A stretch of 64,000 bases of DNA, taken from contig DASPNJ010000109.1 of NCBI GenBank assembly GCA_035626595.1, positions 1 to 64,000 on the forward strand, in the 5' to 3' direction. Shown piece after piece: positions 35,467 to 44,379 of the stretch (positions are counted from its first letter, which is position 1; each line of letters starts with the position of its first letter). Position numbers and translations under genes: made by a program. The DNA is from JAQGMV01 sp035626595 (GTDB lineage Bacteria; Pseudomonadota; Gammaproteobacteria; Burkholderiales; SG8-41). The notes below the pieces were generated by a model. The model worked only from the letters and a program-made list of their open reading frames with translations. It did no database searches and was not told where the DNA came from.

Positions 35467-37416
35467 GTGCTCACCTATCTCCAGTCGCGCATTCGCGGCA
35501 CCGCCAGCACCGGTCCCGGCACACCGCCGCCGGGCCTCATGGCGTTTTACTGGCATTTCGTGAAGCAGACGAAGGGCTGGTATCTCGCGATGTTCGTGAC
35601 CAGCCTCGCCGTGGCGTTGATCGATACGGTCATCCCGCTCTTCATCGGCAGGCTGGTGTCGCTCATGGAAGCGACCGACCGCCCTGCCGCGCTCGCGGCC
35701 AACGCGACTATCCTCGCCGGCATGGTCGTGCTGATCCTGATCGTGCGCCCGCTCGTGCTGCTGACAGACGTCGCGATCCGCCAGAACGCGCTCACGCCGG
35801 GCGTCACCAGCATGATCCGCTGGCAGAGCCACTGGCACGTCATCCGGCAGAACCTGCCGTTCTTCCAGAACGATTTCGCGGGACGCATCGCGAACCGCGT
35901 CATGCAGACGGCGAACGCGCTGCGCGAAAGCGTGATGTCCGCGATCCGCGGCGTTTTCTACATCTGTGCCTACGGGACCACGGCGCTCATTCTCATGGCG
36001 CTTTCGGATTGGCGGCTCGCGGCGCCGACGCTCGTGTGGTTCTGCGGCTACATCTTTTTCCTGCGGCACTTCGTGCCGAAGATGCGCGACCTCTCGAAGG
36101 TCGCCTCGGAGGCGCGCTCGCACGTGCTGGGCCGCGTCGTGGACAGCTATACCAACATCCTGACCGTAAAGCTCTTCGCGCGGCTGGCAGACGAGGACGC
36201 GTACGTACGCGAAACGATCGACGAGCATCAGGACGCGATGAACGCGCACATGCGGCTGATCTCGCGCTTCATGTTCTGGCTCGCCGCGATGAACGCGGCG
36301 CTGCTGACATCGACGGCCGCGGTCGGCATCTGGCTGTGGGCGAACGGAACGCTCTCGGCGGGCGTGGTCGCAACCGCGCTCCCGCTCGCGTGGCAGATCG
36401 TCAACGCGGCCGGCTGGGTGAGCTGGGAAGTGACCGACATCTTCGAGCGCATCGGCGTCGTGCAGGAAGGCATGCAGACGATCGCCGTGCCGCTCTCCGG
36501 CACGGACAGGCCGGGCGCGGTCGAGCTCGAGGTTACGCGCGGCGAAATCCGGTTCGAGCACGTTTCGTTCAACTACGGCCGCACGGACGCGGCGCCGGTG
36601 CTCGACCGTCTGGATTTCACGATTCGTCCCGGTGAGCGTGTGGGTCTCGTCGGCCGGTCCGGCGCCGGCAAATCGAGCCTCGTGAACCTGCTGCTGCGCT
36701 TCTACGAGCCCGAAGCGGGCCGCATCCTGATCGACGGCCAGGACATCGGCAACGTCACGCAGGAATCCCTGCGCGCGGCGGTCGGCATGGTCACGCAGGA
36801 CACATCCCTCCTCCATCGCTCGATCGCATCCAACATCCGCTACGGCAAACCGCACGCGACGCAGGAGCAGATCGAAGCGGCCGCGCGCAAAGCCCAGGCG
36901 CATGAATTCATCCTCGGCTTGCGCGACTGGCACGGCCGCACCGGCTACGACGCGCACGTCGGCGAGCGCGGCGTGAAGCTCTCGGGTGGACAGCGCCAGC
37001 GTGTCGCGATCGCGCGCGTGGTGCTCAAGAACGCGCCGATCCTCGTGCTCGACGAAGCAACCTCAGCGCTCGACAGCGAAGCCGAGCTCGCGATCCAGGA
37101 GCAGTTGCTGGGGTTGATGGAAGGCAAGACCGTGATCGCGATCGCGCACCGGCTCTCGACCATCGCGCGCATGGACCGCTTGATCGTGCTCGACCAGGGC
37201 CGCATCGTGGAGCAGGGCTCGCACGACGAGCTGCTGCGACTGAACGGCCATTACGCGAGGCTGTGGCGCCACCAGTCCGGCGGTTTCCTGCCGCGCGACA
37301 TCGTCGGCATCGAAACCGAGGCCGGGCTTCCGGACGACTCGCCACCGGATAATATGCACGTCGAGCCGGCGGTCGAATCCGGCACCGACGACGCACCGCT
37401 TCCGGCGCGCGCATAA
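35467..37416 (+). CDS. ABC exporter, fused permease and ATPase (MsbA-like half transporter)
   Basis: 649-residue half transporter that should work as a homodimer in the inner membrane. N-terminal domain with six predicted TM helices (about 30-320), then the ATPase: Walker A GRSGAGKSS near 398-406, signature LSGGQRQR near 504-511, Walker B ILVLDEATSALDSE near 523-536 and the switch His in AIAHRLS. Starts at GTG 35467. The exported substrate is unknown; relatives export lipids, drugs or peptides. A hairpin follows at 37425. Confidence 0.93.
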   Translation: MLTYLQSRIRGTASTGPGTPPPGLMAFYWHFVKQTKGWYLAMFVTSLAVALIDTVIPLFIGRLVSLMEATDRPAALAANATILAGMVVLILIVRPLVLLTDVAIRQNALTPGVTSMIRWQSHWHVIRQNLPFFQNDFAGRIANRVMQTANALRESVMSAIRGVFYICAYGTTALILMALSDWRLAAPTLVWFCGYIFFLRHFVPKMRDLSKVASEARSHVLGRVVDSYTNILTVKLFARLADEDAYVRETIDEHQDAMNAHMRLISRFMFWLAAMNAALLTSTAAVGIWLWANGTLSAGVVATALPLAWQIVNAAGWVSWEVTDIFERIGVVQEGMQTIAVPLSGTDRPGAVELEVTRGEIRFEHVSFNYGRTDAAPVLDRLDFTIRPGERVGLVGRSGAGKSSLVNLLLRFYEPEAGRILIDGQDIGNVTQESLRAAVGMVTQDTSLLHRSIASNIRYGKPHATQEQIEAAARKAQAHEFILGLRDWHGRTGYDAHVGERGVKLSGGQRQRVAIARVVLKNAPILVLDEATSALDSEAELAIQEQLLGLMEGKTVIAIAHRLSTIARMDRLIVLDQGRIVEQGSHDELLRLNGHYARLWRHQSGGFLPRDIVGIETEAGLPDDSPPDNMHVEPAVESGTDDAPLPARA

Positions 37417-37424
37417 ATCCATCG

Positions 37425-37461
37425 GGGTCGGAGTACATTTCAGCGAAACGCACTCCGACCC
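37425..37461. repeat. GGGTCGGAGT...ACTCCGACCC hairpin
   Basis: Ten-base perfect inverted repeat (37425-37434 with 37452-37461) with a second small stem TTTC-AGC-GAAA inside. This element is like a dispersed repeat known from many betaproteobacteria. It lies between the ABC exporter and the next Bug gene and may stop or slow transcription. Confidence 0.75.
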
Positions 37462-37478
37462 AATTTGAGGAGGTGTGA

Positions 37479-38447
37479 TTGAAAACCAGACGCCGCGCGA
37501 TCGCTTTCGCGCTTGTTTCCGCCGCCGCGCTCGCGCTGCCCGCTCACGCACAGCCGTTCCCCAACCGTCCCGTTCGCATCATCGTGCCGCTCTCCGCCGG
37601 CGGTTCGATGGATGCGATCTCGCGCGGTCTCGCGACGAAGCTCGGTGACGCGTTCGGCCAGACCGTCGTCGTCGACAACCGGCCGGGCGCCGGCAGCGCG
37701 ATCGCGATGGAGATCCTCGCCGCCGCGGCGCCGGACGGGCACACGCTGATGATGTCGAGCCTGACGCCGGTCATCCACCCGATGCTCTACCGGTCCCGCT
37801 TCGATCTGTCGCGCGATTTCGCCGCCGTGTCGCAGGTGACCGCGCAGGGCTACAACCTGACGGTGCACCCGTCGATTCCGGTGAAAACCGCGCTGGATCT
37901 CGTTCAGCACCTCAAAGCGAACCCGAACAAGCTCAACTACAGCTCGTCCGGCATCGGCAGCCCCATCCACATGACGGGCGAGCTCTTCCAGCTTGCGACC
38001 GGCACCAGGATGATCCACATCCCGTACAAGGGAATGGGCGCCGCATACACCGACATGGTCGCCGGCCGCATCCAGGTCGGTTTCCCGACGATCGTCTCTT
38101 CAGCCGCGCACGTGCAGGCCGGGCGGCTGCGCGCCCTCGCCGTGACCACGCCCAAACGCGTTGCCGCGGCACCGGACCTGCCGACCTTCGCCGAGGCCGG
38201 GATCAAGGGTGTCGTCGTCGTGAACTGGTACGGACTCGTGGCGCCGCTGAAAACCCCGCAACCGGTGATCGAGCGCATCGCGAAGGAGGTACGCACCGCG
38301 ATGCATTCGCCCGACGTGGTGAAGCGCCTCGCCGGGGACGGCTCGGAGCCGGTCGGCAGCTCGCCCGCGGAATTCGCCGCGCACATCAAGGCCGAGCAGG
38401 CGCTGTGGAGCCGCGTCATCAAGCAGGCTGGCATCCGCGGCGAGTAG
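37479..38447 (+). CDS. Bug/TctC-family periplasmic solute-binding protein (7 of 8)
   Basis: 322-residue periplasmic carboxylate receptor. The start is TTG at 37479, chosen because GAGGAGG is well placed and it gives the signal peptide MKTRRRAIAFALVSAAALAL, cleavage near AHAQ. Signatures: VRIIVPLSAGGSMDA, VVDNRPGAGSA, PDGHTLMMSS, HIPYKGMGAAY. A strong 10-bp hairpin without a T tract follows at 38492. Confidence 0.93.
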   Translation: MKTRRRAIAFALVSAAALALPAHAQPFPNRPVRIIVPLSAGGSMDAISRGLATKLGDAFGQTVVVDNRPGAGSAIAMEILAAAAPDGHTLMMSSLTPVIHPMLYRSRFDLSRDFAAVSQVTAQGYNLTVHPSIPVKTALDLVQHLKANPNKLNYSSSGIGSPIHMTGELFQLATGTRMIHIPYKGMGAAYTDMVAGRIQVGFPTIVSSAAHVQAGRLRALAVTTPKRVAAAPDLPTFAEAGIKGVVVVNWYGLVAPLKTPQPVIERIAKEVRTAMHSPDVVKRLAGDGSEPVGSSPAEFAAHIKAEQALWSRVIKQAGIRGE

Positions 38448-38491
38448 GTGCGGCGCTCGCCTTCGGCTCGGGCCTGGCCGCCCCACGAACA

Positions 38492-38514
38492 GAGGGAAAC
38501 CCAAGGTTTCCCTC
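38492..38514. other. Perfect 10-bp hairpin, loop CAA
   Basis: GAGGGAAACC and GGTTTCCCTC pair exactly across three bases. No poly-T follows, so it is not a classical terminator; it could protect the 3' end of the Bug mRNA or be a binding site. It lies 45 bp after the Bug stop. Confidence 0.7.
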
Positions 38515-38618
38515 CGTAACCTCCTTTCCTTGCGCAGCGTGTCCGCATGTCCATGCGACACGCTGATAGCATTATCATGCGCAGGTTCGAGCTCGATCCA
38601 TTCTCCAGGAGACCCGTT

Positions 38619-39449
38619 TTGAAGATGTCCGCAAAGTTGCTGGGGGCGCTCGCCGCACTCACGTTCGCGTCGGTCACAGCCACCGCGTTCGCGCAAAGCG
38701 AAACCGCCGAGAAACCGTTCCAGCCCGTCGTCGGCCAGGAAGGCAAAGACGTGATCTGGGTGCCGACGCCTTACGTGCTGGTCGAGAAGATGCTCGATCT
38801 CGCGAAAGTGACGCCGAAGGATTTCGTGATGGACCTCGGCTCGGGCGACGGCCGCAACATCATCGCGGCAGCGAAGCGCGGCGCGCGTGCGCGCGGCGTC
38901 GAATACAACCCGAACATGGTCGAGCTCTCGCGGCAGACCGCGGAGAAGGAAGGCGTCGCCGACAAGGCCGAGTTCGTGCAGGGCGACATGTACGAAGCCG
39001 ACATCTCCCAGGCGAGCGTCATGGCGCTCTTCCTGCTCCCGGAGAACCTCCGCCGGCTCACGCCGAAGTTCCTCGCGCTCAAACCCGGCAGCCGCATCGT
39101 CGCCAATGCCTTCGGCATCGATGGCTGGGAAGCGGACAAGACCGAGCGCGCCGAAGGTGACTGCGGAAGCTGGTGCACGGCGCTCCTCTACATCGTGCCG
39201 GCGCAGGTCGCGGGTACGTGGAAGCTCCCGCAGGGCGAGCTCAAGCTCGAGCAGAAATTTCAGGTCGTGTCGGGAACGCTCAGCGCGGGCGGCAAGCCCG
39301 TGCCGGTCAGCGGCAGGCTCGAAGGCGAGAAGATCACCTTCAAGGCCGGCAACAACGAGTACACCGGTGTCGTCAAAGGCACGACCATGCAGGGCCGCGT
39401 GAGCGGAATGTCGAGCGGCGCGTTCCGCGCTTCGCGCGTGGACTTGTAG
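38619..39449 (+). CDS. Class I SAM methyltransferase with a signal peptide
   Basis: 276 residues from the TTG at 38619 (AGGAG seven bases upstream; an ATG two codons later is the alternative). The first 27 residues form a signal peptide ending TAFAQ. The Rossmann part has motif I as VMDLGSGDGRN (about 69-79) and EYNPNMVEL as the acidic ribose loop. A C-terminal beta-rich extension (about 195-276) looks lipocalin-like. A SAM-dependent enzyme in the periplasm is puzzling, as SAM is cytoplasmic; it may have lost catalysis or bind another ligand. Confidence 0.85.
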   Translation: MKMSAKLLGALAALTFASVTATAFAQSETAEKPFQPVVGQEGKDVIWVPTPYVLVEKMLDLAKVTPKDFVMDLGSGDGRNIIAAAKRGARARGVEYNPNMVELSRQTAEKEGVADKAEFVQGDMYEADISQASVMALFLLPENLRRLTPKFLALKPGSRIVANAFGIDGWEADKTERAEGDCGSWCTALLYIVPAQVAGTWKLPQGELKLEQKFQVVSGTLSAGGKPVPVSGRLEGEKITFKAGNNEYTGVVKGTTMQGRVSGMSSGAFRASRVDL

Positions 39450-39473
39450 CTTCGGGGTGGCTTCGCACCTACT

Positions 39474-40919
39474 CTACAAGCTTCGGGTAATCAACTGTCC
39501 GGGGCGCGCCCCGGTTGCACGGCCGTCGCGCCACACCGGCACGCCGTTGACGATCACCGTGTCGATGCCGGCCGCCGGCCGCGTCGAATGCTCGAAGTCG
39601 GCGGCATCGATCACCGTCGCCGGATCGAAGATCGTGATGTCCGCGTGCGCGCCGGGGGCGAGCACGCCGCGGCCTTTCAGCCCGAACCGCGCTGCCGAGA
39701 GCCCGGTCATCTTGTGAACGGCCGTCTCCAGCGGAAAGAGCCCGAGGTCGCGCGAGTAATGTCCCAGCACGCGCGGGAAAGTCCCCCACAACCGCGGGTG
39801 CGGCTTCTGGTCGTGCGGCAGTCCGTCTGAGCCGATCATCGTGTCCTCGTAGGCGAGGATGCGCTGCACGTCCTGTTCGTCCAGCATGAAATAGATCGCG
39901 CCCGCGGGCTTGATGCGTTCGACGGCCTCCGCACGCGAGACGTTCAGCCGCCGCGCGACCTCGTCCAGATCCACACCGGAAAATTCCGGGTGCGGCTTCG
40001 ACCACGTGACGATGATCTTCGTCGACTGCTGGAGCCGGTCGTAGCGCAGCACCGTGGACGACGCGATATAGGGATAGCAGTCGAGCCCGACGCGCTGCTC
40101 GCGGCTGCGCTTCGCGATCAGCGCCAGCGTCTCGGGCGAGCGGCCGTGGTTGCGCGTGCCCACGCACTTGTGATGCGAGATGACGACGCCCGCATCGAGC
40201 GCGCGCCCGATCGAGAAGGTTTCCTCCATCGAATCGATGATCGTGTCGTCTTCGTTGCGCATGTGCGTGACGTAGAGACCGCCGAGCTCGCCAAGCGGCC
40301 GGCACACTTCGACGATCTCCTCGGTCGTCGCGCACGCCGCCGGCGCATAGGCGGTGCCGGTCGAGATGCCGATCGCGCCGGAGGCGAGCGATTCGCGCGC
40401 CATGTCGCGCATGCGTGCGATCTCGGCGGTGCTCGCCGGGCGATCCAGCCGGTCCATCGTCGCGACTCGAAAAGTCGTATGTCCGACGAGACACGCCGCG
40501 TTCACGGCCGCCGGCTCGCCTTCCAGCGTCTCGCGATAAGCGCGGAAGCTCGGGAACCTGAACCAGCCGCCTTCCGCGTCGAGGAGGTCGAGGGGCGGCG
40601 TCGGCGCGCCGCGCGGGGACGGCGAATGCGCGAGGCTGATCCCGCAGTTGCCGGTGATGACCGTCGTCACGCCCTGGCTCACCTTGGGTGTCACATCGCG
40701 GTCGGACAGGAGCAGCCGGTCATCGTGCGTGTGCACGTCGATGAAGCCCGGCGCGGCGACGCGGCCCGACGCGTCGATCTCGCGGTCCGCGCTGGCACCG
40801 TCGAGCCGCCCGATTTCGGCGACGAGACCGCCGCGCACGCCGATGTCGCCGCCAAAACGCGGCGCTTTCGTGCCGTCGATGACCGTTGCGTTTCGTACGA
40901 TCAGATCGAAGTGCTGCAT
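39474..40919 (-). CDS. D-aminoacylase / N-acyl-D-amino-acid deacylase family amidohydrolase
   Basis: Zinc-dependent amidohydrolase of 481 residues that probably hydrolyses an N-acyl-D-amino acid, dipeptide or hydantoin-like substrate. N-terminal beta-sandwich strand LIVRNATVIDGTKAPRFGGD is followed by the metal motif GFIDVHTHDDR (about 58-68), TGNCGIS with the family's metal Cys, and the C-terminal PGAHADITIFDP. ATG at 40919 follows GGAGGG. It is divergent from a dehydrogenase gene with 46 bp between starts. Confidence 0.92.
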   Translation of the reverse strand: MQHFDLIVRNATVIDGTKAPRFGGDIGVRGGLVAEIGRLDGASADREIDASGRVAAPGFIDVHTHDDRLLLSDRDVTPKVSQGVTTVITGNCGISLAHSPSPRGAPTPPLDLLDAEGGWFRFPSFRAYRETLEGEPAAVNAACLVGHTTFRVATMDRLDRPASTAEIARMRDMARESLASGAIGISTGTAYAPAACATTEEIVEVCRPLGELGGLYVTHMRNEDDTIIDSMEETFSIGRALDAGVVISHHKCVGTRNHGRSPETLALIAKRSREQRVGLDCYPYIASSTVLRYDRLQQSTKIIVTWSKPHPEFSGVDLDEVARRLNVSRAEAVERIKPAGAIYFMLDEQDVQRILAYEDTMIGSDGLPHDQKPHPRLWGTFPRVLGHYSRDLGLFPLETAVHKMTGLSAARFGLKGRGVLAPGAHADITIFDPATVIDAADFEHSTRPAAGIDTVIVNGVPVWRDGRATGARPGQLITRSL

Positions 40920-40965
40920 GAGCGCCCTCCACGCGATTGCGCTCCCGAATGTATATCATTCGCGC

Positions 40966-41856
40966 ATGGCAAGCGGAGAGCGCAAGCAGGCGGTCGGGGT
41001 CGTCGGGTTGGGATTCATCGGCGCGGCACTGGCCGAACGCCTGATGAATGCGGGCTACGAGGTGCATGGCTTCGACGTCGATGCCTCGCGCGTCGACGCA
41101 CTGACGCGCAATGGACTCAAGCCGGCGCGCTCCGCACTCGAGATCGGCCGCGCTTGCAATCCGGTCGTGGTCGCCGTCTATGACACGCCTCAGGTCGTCG
41201 AGGTCGTGGAGGGTCCGCATGGGCTGGTCGAGGCGGCGGAGGGCGACCGTCTCATTGTCGTGTGTGCAACCACCTGCGAGCCGGAGCCTGTCGCGCTGCT
41301 CGCGCGGCGCGCGTCCAAGGTCGGCATCTCGCTGATCGAGTTTCCGCTGACCGGCAACAGCGCGCAGGTGCGGCTCGGCGAGGCGCTGGCTCTCGTCGCC
41401 GGGGAGCCGCAGGCGATCGCGGACGCGAAGCCGGTGCTGGACGCGCTCTGCCCGGCGCGCTTCGAGATCGGCGGCGCGGGCGACGCGGCGCGCGCGAAGC
41501 TCGCGATGACGCTCGTGCTCCAGTTGAACCGCTGCGCGCTCGCCGAGGGCCTGGTGTTCGCCGCCCGCATGGGCCTCGACTTGAACGCGTTCCTGAGGGT
41601 CCTCGCCGCCTCGCCCGCGCACTCCAACGTGATGGAGGCGAAAGGACAGAAGATGATCCAGGGCGACTACACGCCCGCGTCGCACATCGCGCAGACGCTC
41701 AGGGACGCACACCTGATACTCGAGGAAGCGCGCCGCGCCGGGCAGCCGCTGCCGCTGATGGAGATCAACACCGCACTGCTGAGCGCCACGGTCGAGCTCG
41801 GCGGCGGCGAGCGCGACAGCAGCGCCGTCATCGAAGCGATCCGCGCGAAACGCTGA
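40966..41856 (+). CDS. NAD(P)-dependent beta-hydroxyacid dehydrogenase family protein
   Basis: 296-residue relative of 3-hydroxyisobutyrate dehydrogenase, distinct from the one at 17058. Rossmann motif VVGLGFIGAALAERL (about 10-24). The substrate-loop motif reads IEFPLTGNSAQ where active enzymes have DAPVSGG, and the catalytic Lys region is ARAKLAMTLVLQ, with the Lys retained. ATG at 40966 is chosen; upstream in-frame codons lie in the spacer. Substrate unknown. Confidence 0.88.
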   Translation: MASGERKQAVGVVGLGFIGAALAERLMNAGYEVHGFDVDASRVDALTRNGLKPARSALEIGRACNPVVVAVYDTPQVVEVVEGPHGLVEAAEGDRLIVVCATTCEPEPVALLARRASKVGISLIEFPLTGNSAQVRLGEALALVAGEPQAIADAKPVLDALCPARFEIGGAGDAARAKLAMTLVLQLNRCALAEGLVFAARMGLDLNAFLRVLAASPAHSNVMEAKGQKMIQGDYTPASHIAQTLRDAHLILEEARRAGQPLPLMEINTALLSATVELGGGERDSSAVIEAIRAKR

Positions 41857-41860
41857 AGCC

Positions 41861-42274
41861 TCAGGCGGCGATGCGCACCGTCAGGTGGTTGCGGTTCTCG
41901 CGCGTGCGCTCGTAATCGATGTGAGTGGACGCGCCGCGCACGAGCATGATGCCGAGGCCGCCGACGCCCGCTTCCTCCAGCGACTGCGGCAACGGCGGAA
42001 GCTCGTACTGGCGCGGATCGAACGGCCGGCCGTCGTCCTCGAAGCTCAGGACGACCTGGTCCTTCTCGAACCGGATGTCCACCTCGATCGAGCAGCTCAG
42101 ATGGCGCGAGGAGCTGTGGCGGATGACGTTGGTGACGACCTCCTCGAACACGAGCTCCACGCGATAGCGCGGGCGCTCGTCGAGGGTGCGGCGGTCCAGC
42201 GCCTCGCGGAGCTGCTCGGCCGCGCGCGGATACGCGTCGAACGTCGCCGGAAACCGCAGGACGCAGTCGGGCAC
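41861..42274 (-). CDS. RsbW-like anti-sigma factor / serine kinase (HATPase)
   Basis: 137-residue GHKL ATPase that likely binds and phosphorylates the STAS protein encoded just upstream. N-box as ELVFEEVVTNVIRHS (about 39-53), G1-like FEDDGRPFDP (about 77-86) and G2-like GVGGLGIMLV (about 103-112). It converges on the dehydrogenase at 40966 with a 4-bp gap. No target sigma factor or PP2C phosphatase is in the window. Confidence 0.88.
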   Translation of the reverse strand: MPDCVLRFPATFDAYPRAAEQLREALDRRTLDERPRYRVELVFEEVVTNVIRHSSSRHLSCSIEVDIRFEKDQVVLSFEDDGRPFDPRQYELPPLPQSLEEAGVGGLGIMLVRGASTHIDYERTRENRNHLTVRIAA

Positions 42275-42296
42275 GGCTCGCGCGCGCGCGGCGCGA

Positions 42297-42638
42297 TCAG
42301 CGCTGGACGAGCGCGGTCGCTTCCGCCGCGTCCTTGCAGACCGGAACGAGCTGGCGGAACGCCGCGCTTTCCAGCACCTCGTCCACCCGCGGCTGCGGCG
42401 CGTACAGCGCGAGCTTCGTCTGACGGTCTTTCATGTTCCGCGCGACCGAGATGAACATGCGTATCCCCATCGACGAGATGAAATCGACGTTGGACAGATC
42501 GACGATCGCGTTCTTGCCGCCGGAGACCAGGCCCGTGACGAAGCGGGGCTCGACGCCGAGCACGCCGGGCGTGTCGAGACGGCCGGTGAGCGTGACTCTG
42601 CGCAGGTTATCGCCGATGTCGTTGATCTCTATCTGCAT
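42297..42638 (-). CDS. STAS-domain anti-sigma factor antagonist
   Basis: 113 residues, one STAS domain. The segment VDLSNVDFISSMGIRMFI holds the conserved Ser at the start of helix 2 that is phosphorylated in such switches (one of the two Ser near 56-57). First gene of a two-gene unit with the RsbW-like kinase 22 bp downstream. GGAGGGGG is before the ATG. Together they form a partner-switching module. Confidence 0.9.
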   Translation of the reverse strand: MQIEINDIGDNLRRVTLTGRLDTPGVLGVEPRFVTGLVSGGKNAIVDLSNVDFISSMGIRMFISVARNMKDRQTKLALYAPQPRVDEVLESAAFRQLVPVCKDAAEATALVQR

Positions 42639-42727
42639 ACCCCCCTCCAGCGCCTCCGAGCGATCCAGTGATTGAATATTACCGCAGCGGCTCGAATGTT
42701 ACCCTTGACCCGCATTCGAGGGGACGC

Positions 42728-43717
42728 ATGGAGAGGCATATGATAGACGCTGCGATCGTCGGCATCGGCCGCTGGGGCAAGAACTTCGTCGAGGCGCTGC
42801 ACGGCAGGAGCGAGCGCATCCGTTTCGCACGCGGCGTCGATGCGTCGCCCGACAAGGTGAGCGCGTTCGCGCGGCGGTTCGATCTGCCGCTCACGTCGAG
42901 CTACGAGGACGTGCTCGCGGACGCCGCGATCCGGGCCGTGGTGCTGACGACGCCGCATTCGCTGCACCGCCCGATGGTGGAAGCGGCCGCACGCGCCGGC
43001 AAGCAGGTGTTCTGCGAGAAGCCGCTGGCGCTCAACGCCGCCGACGCGAAAGCGATGATCGAGGCGTGCCGCCGCGCGGGTGTGGTGCTCGGCGTCGGGC
43101 ACAGCCGCCGGCTGTGGCCTTCGATGCAGGCGCTGAAGCGCATCGCGGCTTGCGGTGAGCTGGGCGAGATCCTGCATATCGAGGGCCATTTCAGCAATCA
43201 GCATTCGGACAACACCGCCGGAACGTGGCGCGATTCCCCCGCGGAGTCCCCGGGCGGCGGCATGACCGGTGCCGGCCTGCACATTCTCGACGCGTTCCTC
43301 AACGTCGTCGGTCCGGTGAAGCGCGTGCGCGGACAGCTCATCGTCAAAAAGCCGCCGCCGGTGCCGCGCGACACCGCGTGCGTGCTGTGCGAGTTCGCGA
43401 ACGGCGTCAGCGGCATGATGGCGACCGTGCGCGCCTCACCCTTTTACTGGCGCGTGCACGTCTTCGGCGACAGGGGCTCCGCGGAATCGATCGGCGAGCA
43501 CGAGCTGCTCCTGCACAAACCGAACGCCGCGCCGGAGCGGCGCACGTACGAGCCGGTGGACGCGCTCAAGCAGGAGCTCGAGGTCTTCGCCGACGCGGTG
43601 AACGGCGACGCGGCGTTCCCGGTGTCCGACGCGGACATGCTCGCGACCGTGGCGGCGTTCGAAGCCGTGGTCAAAGCGCTGGACACCGGCGTCATCGTCG
43701 AGGTCGCCAACGCCTAG
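42728..43717 (+). CDS. Gfo/Idh/MocA family oxidoreductase
   Basis: 329-residue NAD(P)-dependent sugar or inositol-type dehydrogenase. Nucleotide fold AAIVGIGRWGKNFVEAL, then the family's active-site region EKPLALNAADAKAMI with the conserved Lys (about 98), and a C-terminal alpha/beta domain with GGGMTGAGLHILD containing the expected His. Start at ATG 42728 after GAGGGG; ATG 42740 is possible (GGAGAGG but tight spacing). The next gene starts 7 bp after its stop. Confidence 0.9.
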   Translation: MERHMIDAAIVGIGRWGKNFVEALHGRSERIRFARGVDASPDKVSAFARRFDLPLTSSYEDVLADAAIRAVVLTTPHSLHRPMVEAAARAGKQVFCEKPLALNAADAKAMIEACRRAGVVLGVGHSRRLWPSMQALKRIAACGELGEILHIEGHFSNQHSDNTAGTWRDSPAESPGGGMTGAGLHILDAFLNVVGPVKRVRGQLIVKKPPPVPRDTACVLCEFANGVSGMMATVRASPFYWRVHVFGDRGSAESIGEHELLLHKPNAAPERRTYEPVDALKQELEVFADAVNGDAAFPVSDADMLATVAAFEAVVKALDTGVIVEVANA

Positions 43718-43723
43718 CCCGGC

Positions 43724-44275
43724 GTGCCGACGATCCTCTCGCACCCGGCGGTGCCGCTCGCGATCGCGGCCGGGCTCGGCTCCGGGGTCATCTCGCGACG
43801 GCTCCTCGTCGCCGGTATCGCGTGCTCGATCGCCCCGGACCTCGATGTCTATTTCGGCTCGACGGTCGCATCCGGCTCGGCGCTCGCCCACCGCGGCTTC
43901 ACGCATTCGCTCCCGTTCGCGTTCATCTGCGGGCTCGCTGCACTGCCTGCCGCACGGTGGCTGCGTGCGACGCCGCTCGCGGCATTTTTCTTCATCTCCG
44001 TCTGCACCGCTTCGCACGGCCTGCTCGACGCGTTCACCAACGGCGGGCCCGGCATCCAGTTCTTCTGGCCGTTCTCCGCCGAGCGCTACTTCCTGCCGGT
44101 GCAGCGGGTCGAGGTCTCGCCGATCGGCATCCTGCGGTTCTTCTCGCTGCGCGGCACCTATGTGCTCTATTCGGAGCTGAAGTGGGTGTGGCTGCCGGCT
44201 GCGGCGATCGCGCTCGCGATGTACTCGCTACGCAAAACGCGTCATCCCCGCGAAGGTGGAAATCCCGGGAAGTAA
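43724..44275 (+). CDS. Membrane-bound metal-dependent hydrolase (DUF457/YdjM-like)
   Basis: 183-residue inner-membrane protein of the YdjM family, named for a putative metal site: SIAPDLDVY and HRGFTHSLPF, with a later SHGLLDAFTNGG, give the conserved Asp/His set. About four to five hydrophobic helices. Start GTG 43724, close behind the Gfo/Idh/MocA gene, so probably co-transcribed. Its last residues (RHPREGGNPGK) are encoded by a dispersed repeat that has extended the frame. Confidence 0.88.
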   Translation: MPTILSHPAVPLAIAAGLGSGVISRRLLVAGIACSIAPDLDVYFGSTVASGSALAHRGFTHSLPFAFICGLAALPAARWLRATPLAAFFFISVCTASHGLLDAFTNGGPGIQFFWPFSAERYFLPVQRVEVSPIGILRFFSLRGTYVLYSELKWVWLPAAAIALAMYSLRKTRHPREGGNPGK

Positions 44276-44291
44276 CGAGGTTCCGGATTCC

Positions 44292-44379
44292 CGCCTACGC
44301 GGGAATGACGATCACACCCGGCGCCGCCTACGCGGGAATGACCGTCACACCGGGCGCCCGTCTCGCGAGAATGACGACT
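44292..44379. repeat. Tandem 33-bp repeat of the CGCGGGAATGAC family
   Basis: CGCCTACGCGGGAATGAC plus 15 bases occurs at 44292-44324 and 44325-44357 almost unchanged, and in decayed form at 44358-44379. A reverse copy (GTCATCCCCGCGAAGG) lies at about 44242. These belong to the well-known CATTCCCGCG(A/T)AGGCGGGAATCC repeats. The array fills the spacer and touches the end of the dehydrogenase gene at 44378. Confidence 0.8.

Noticed and set aside
44242..44379. The 33-bp tandem repeat as a CRISPR array.
   Set aside because: There are no unique spacers; the units match the common CGCGGGAATGAC dispersed repeat.
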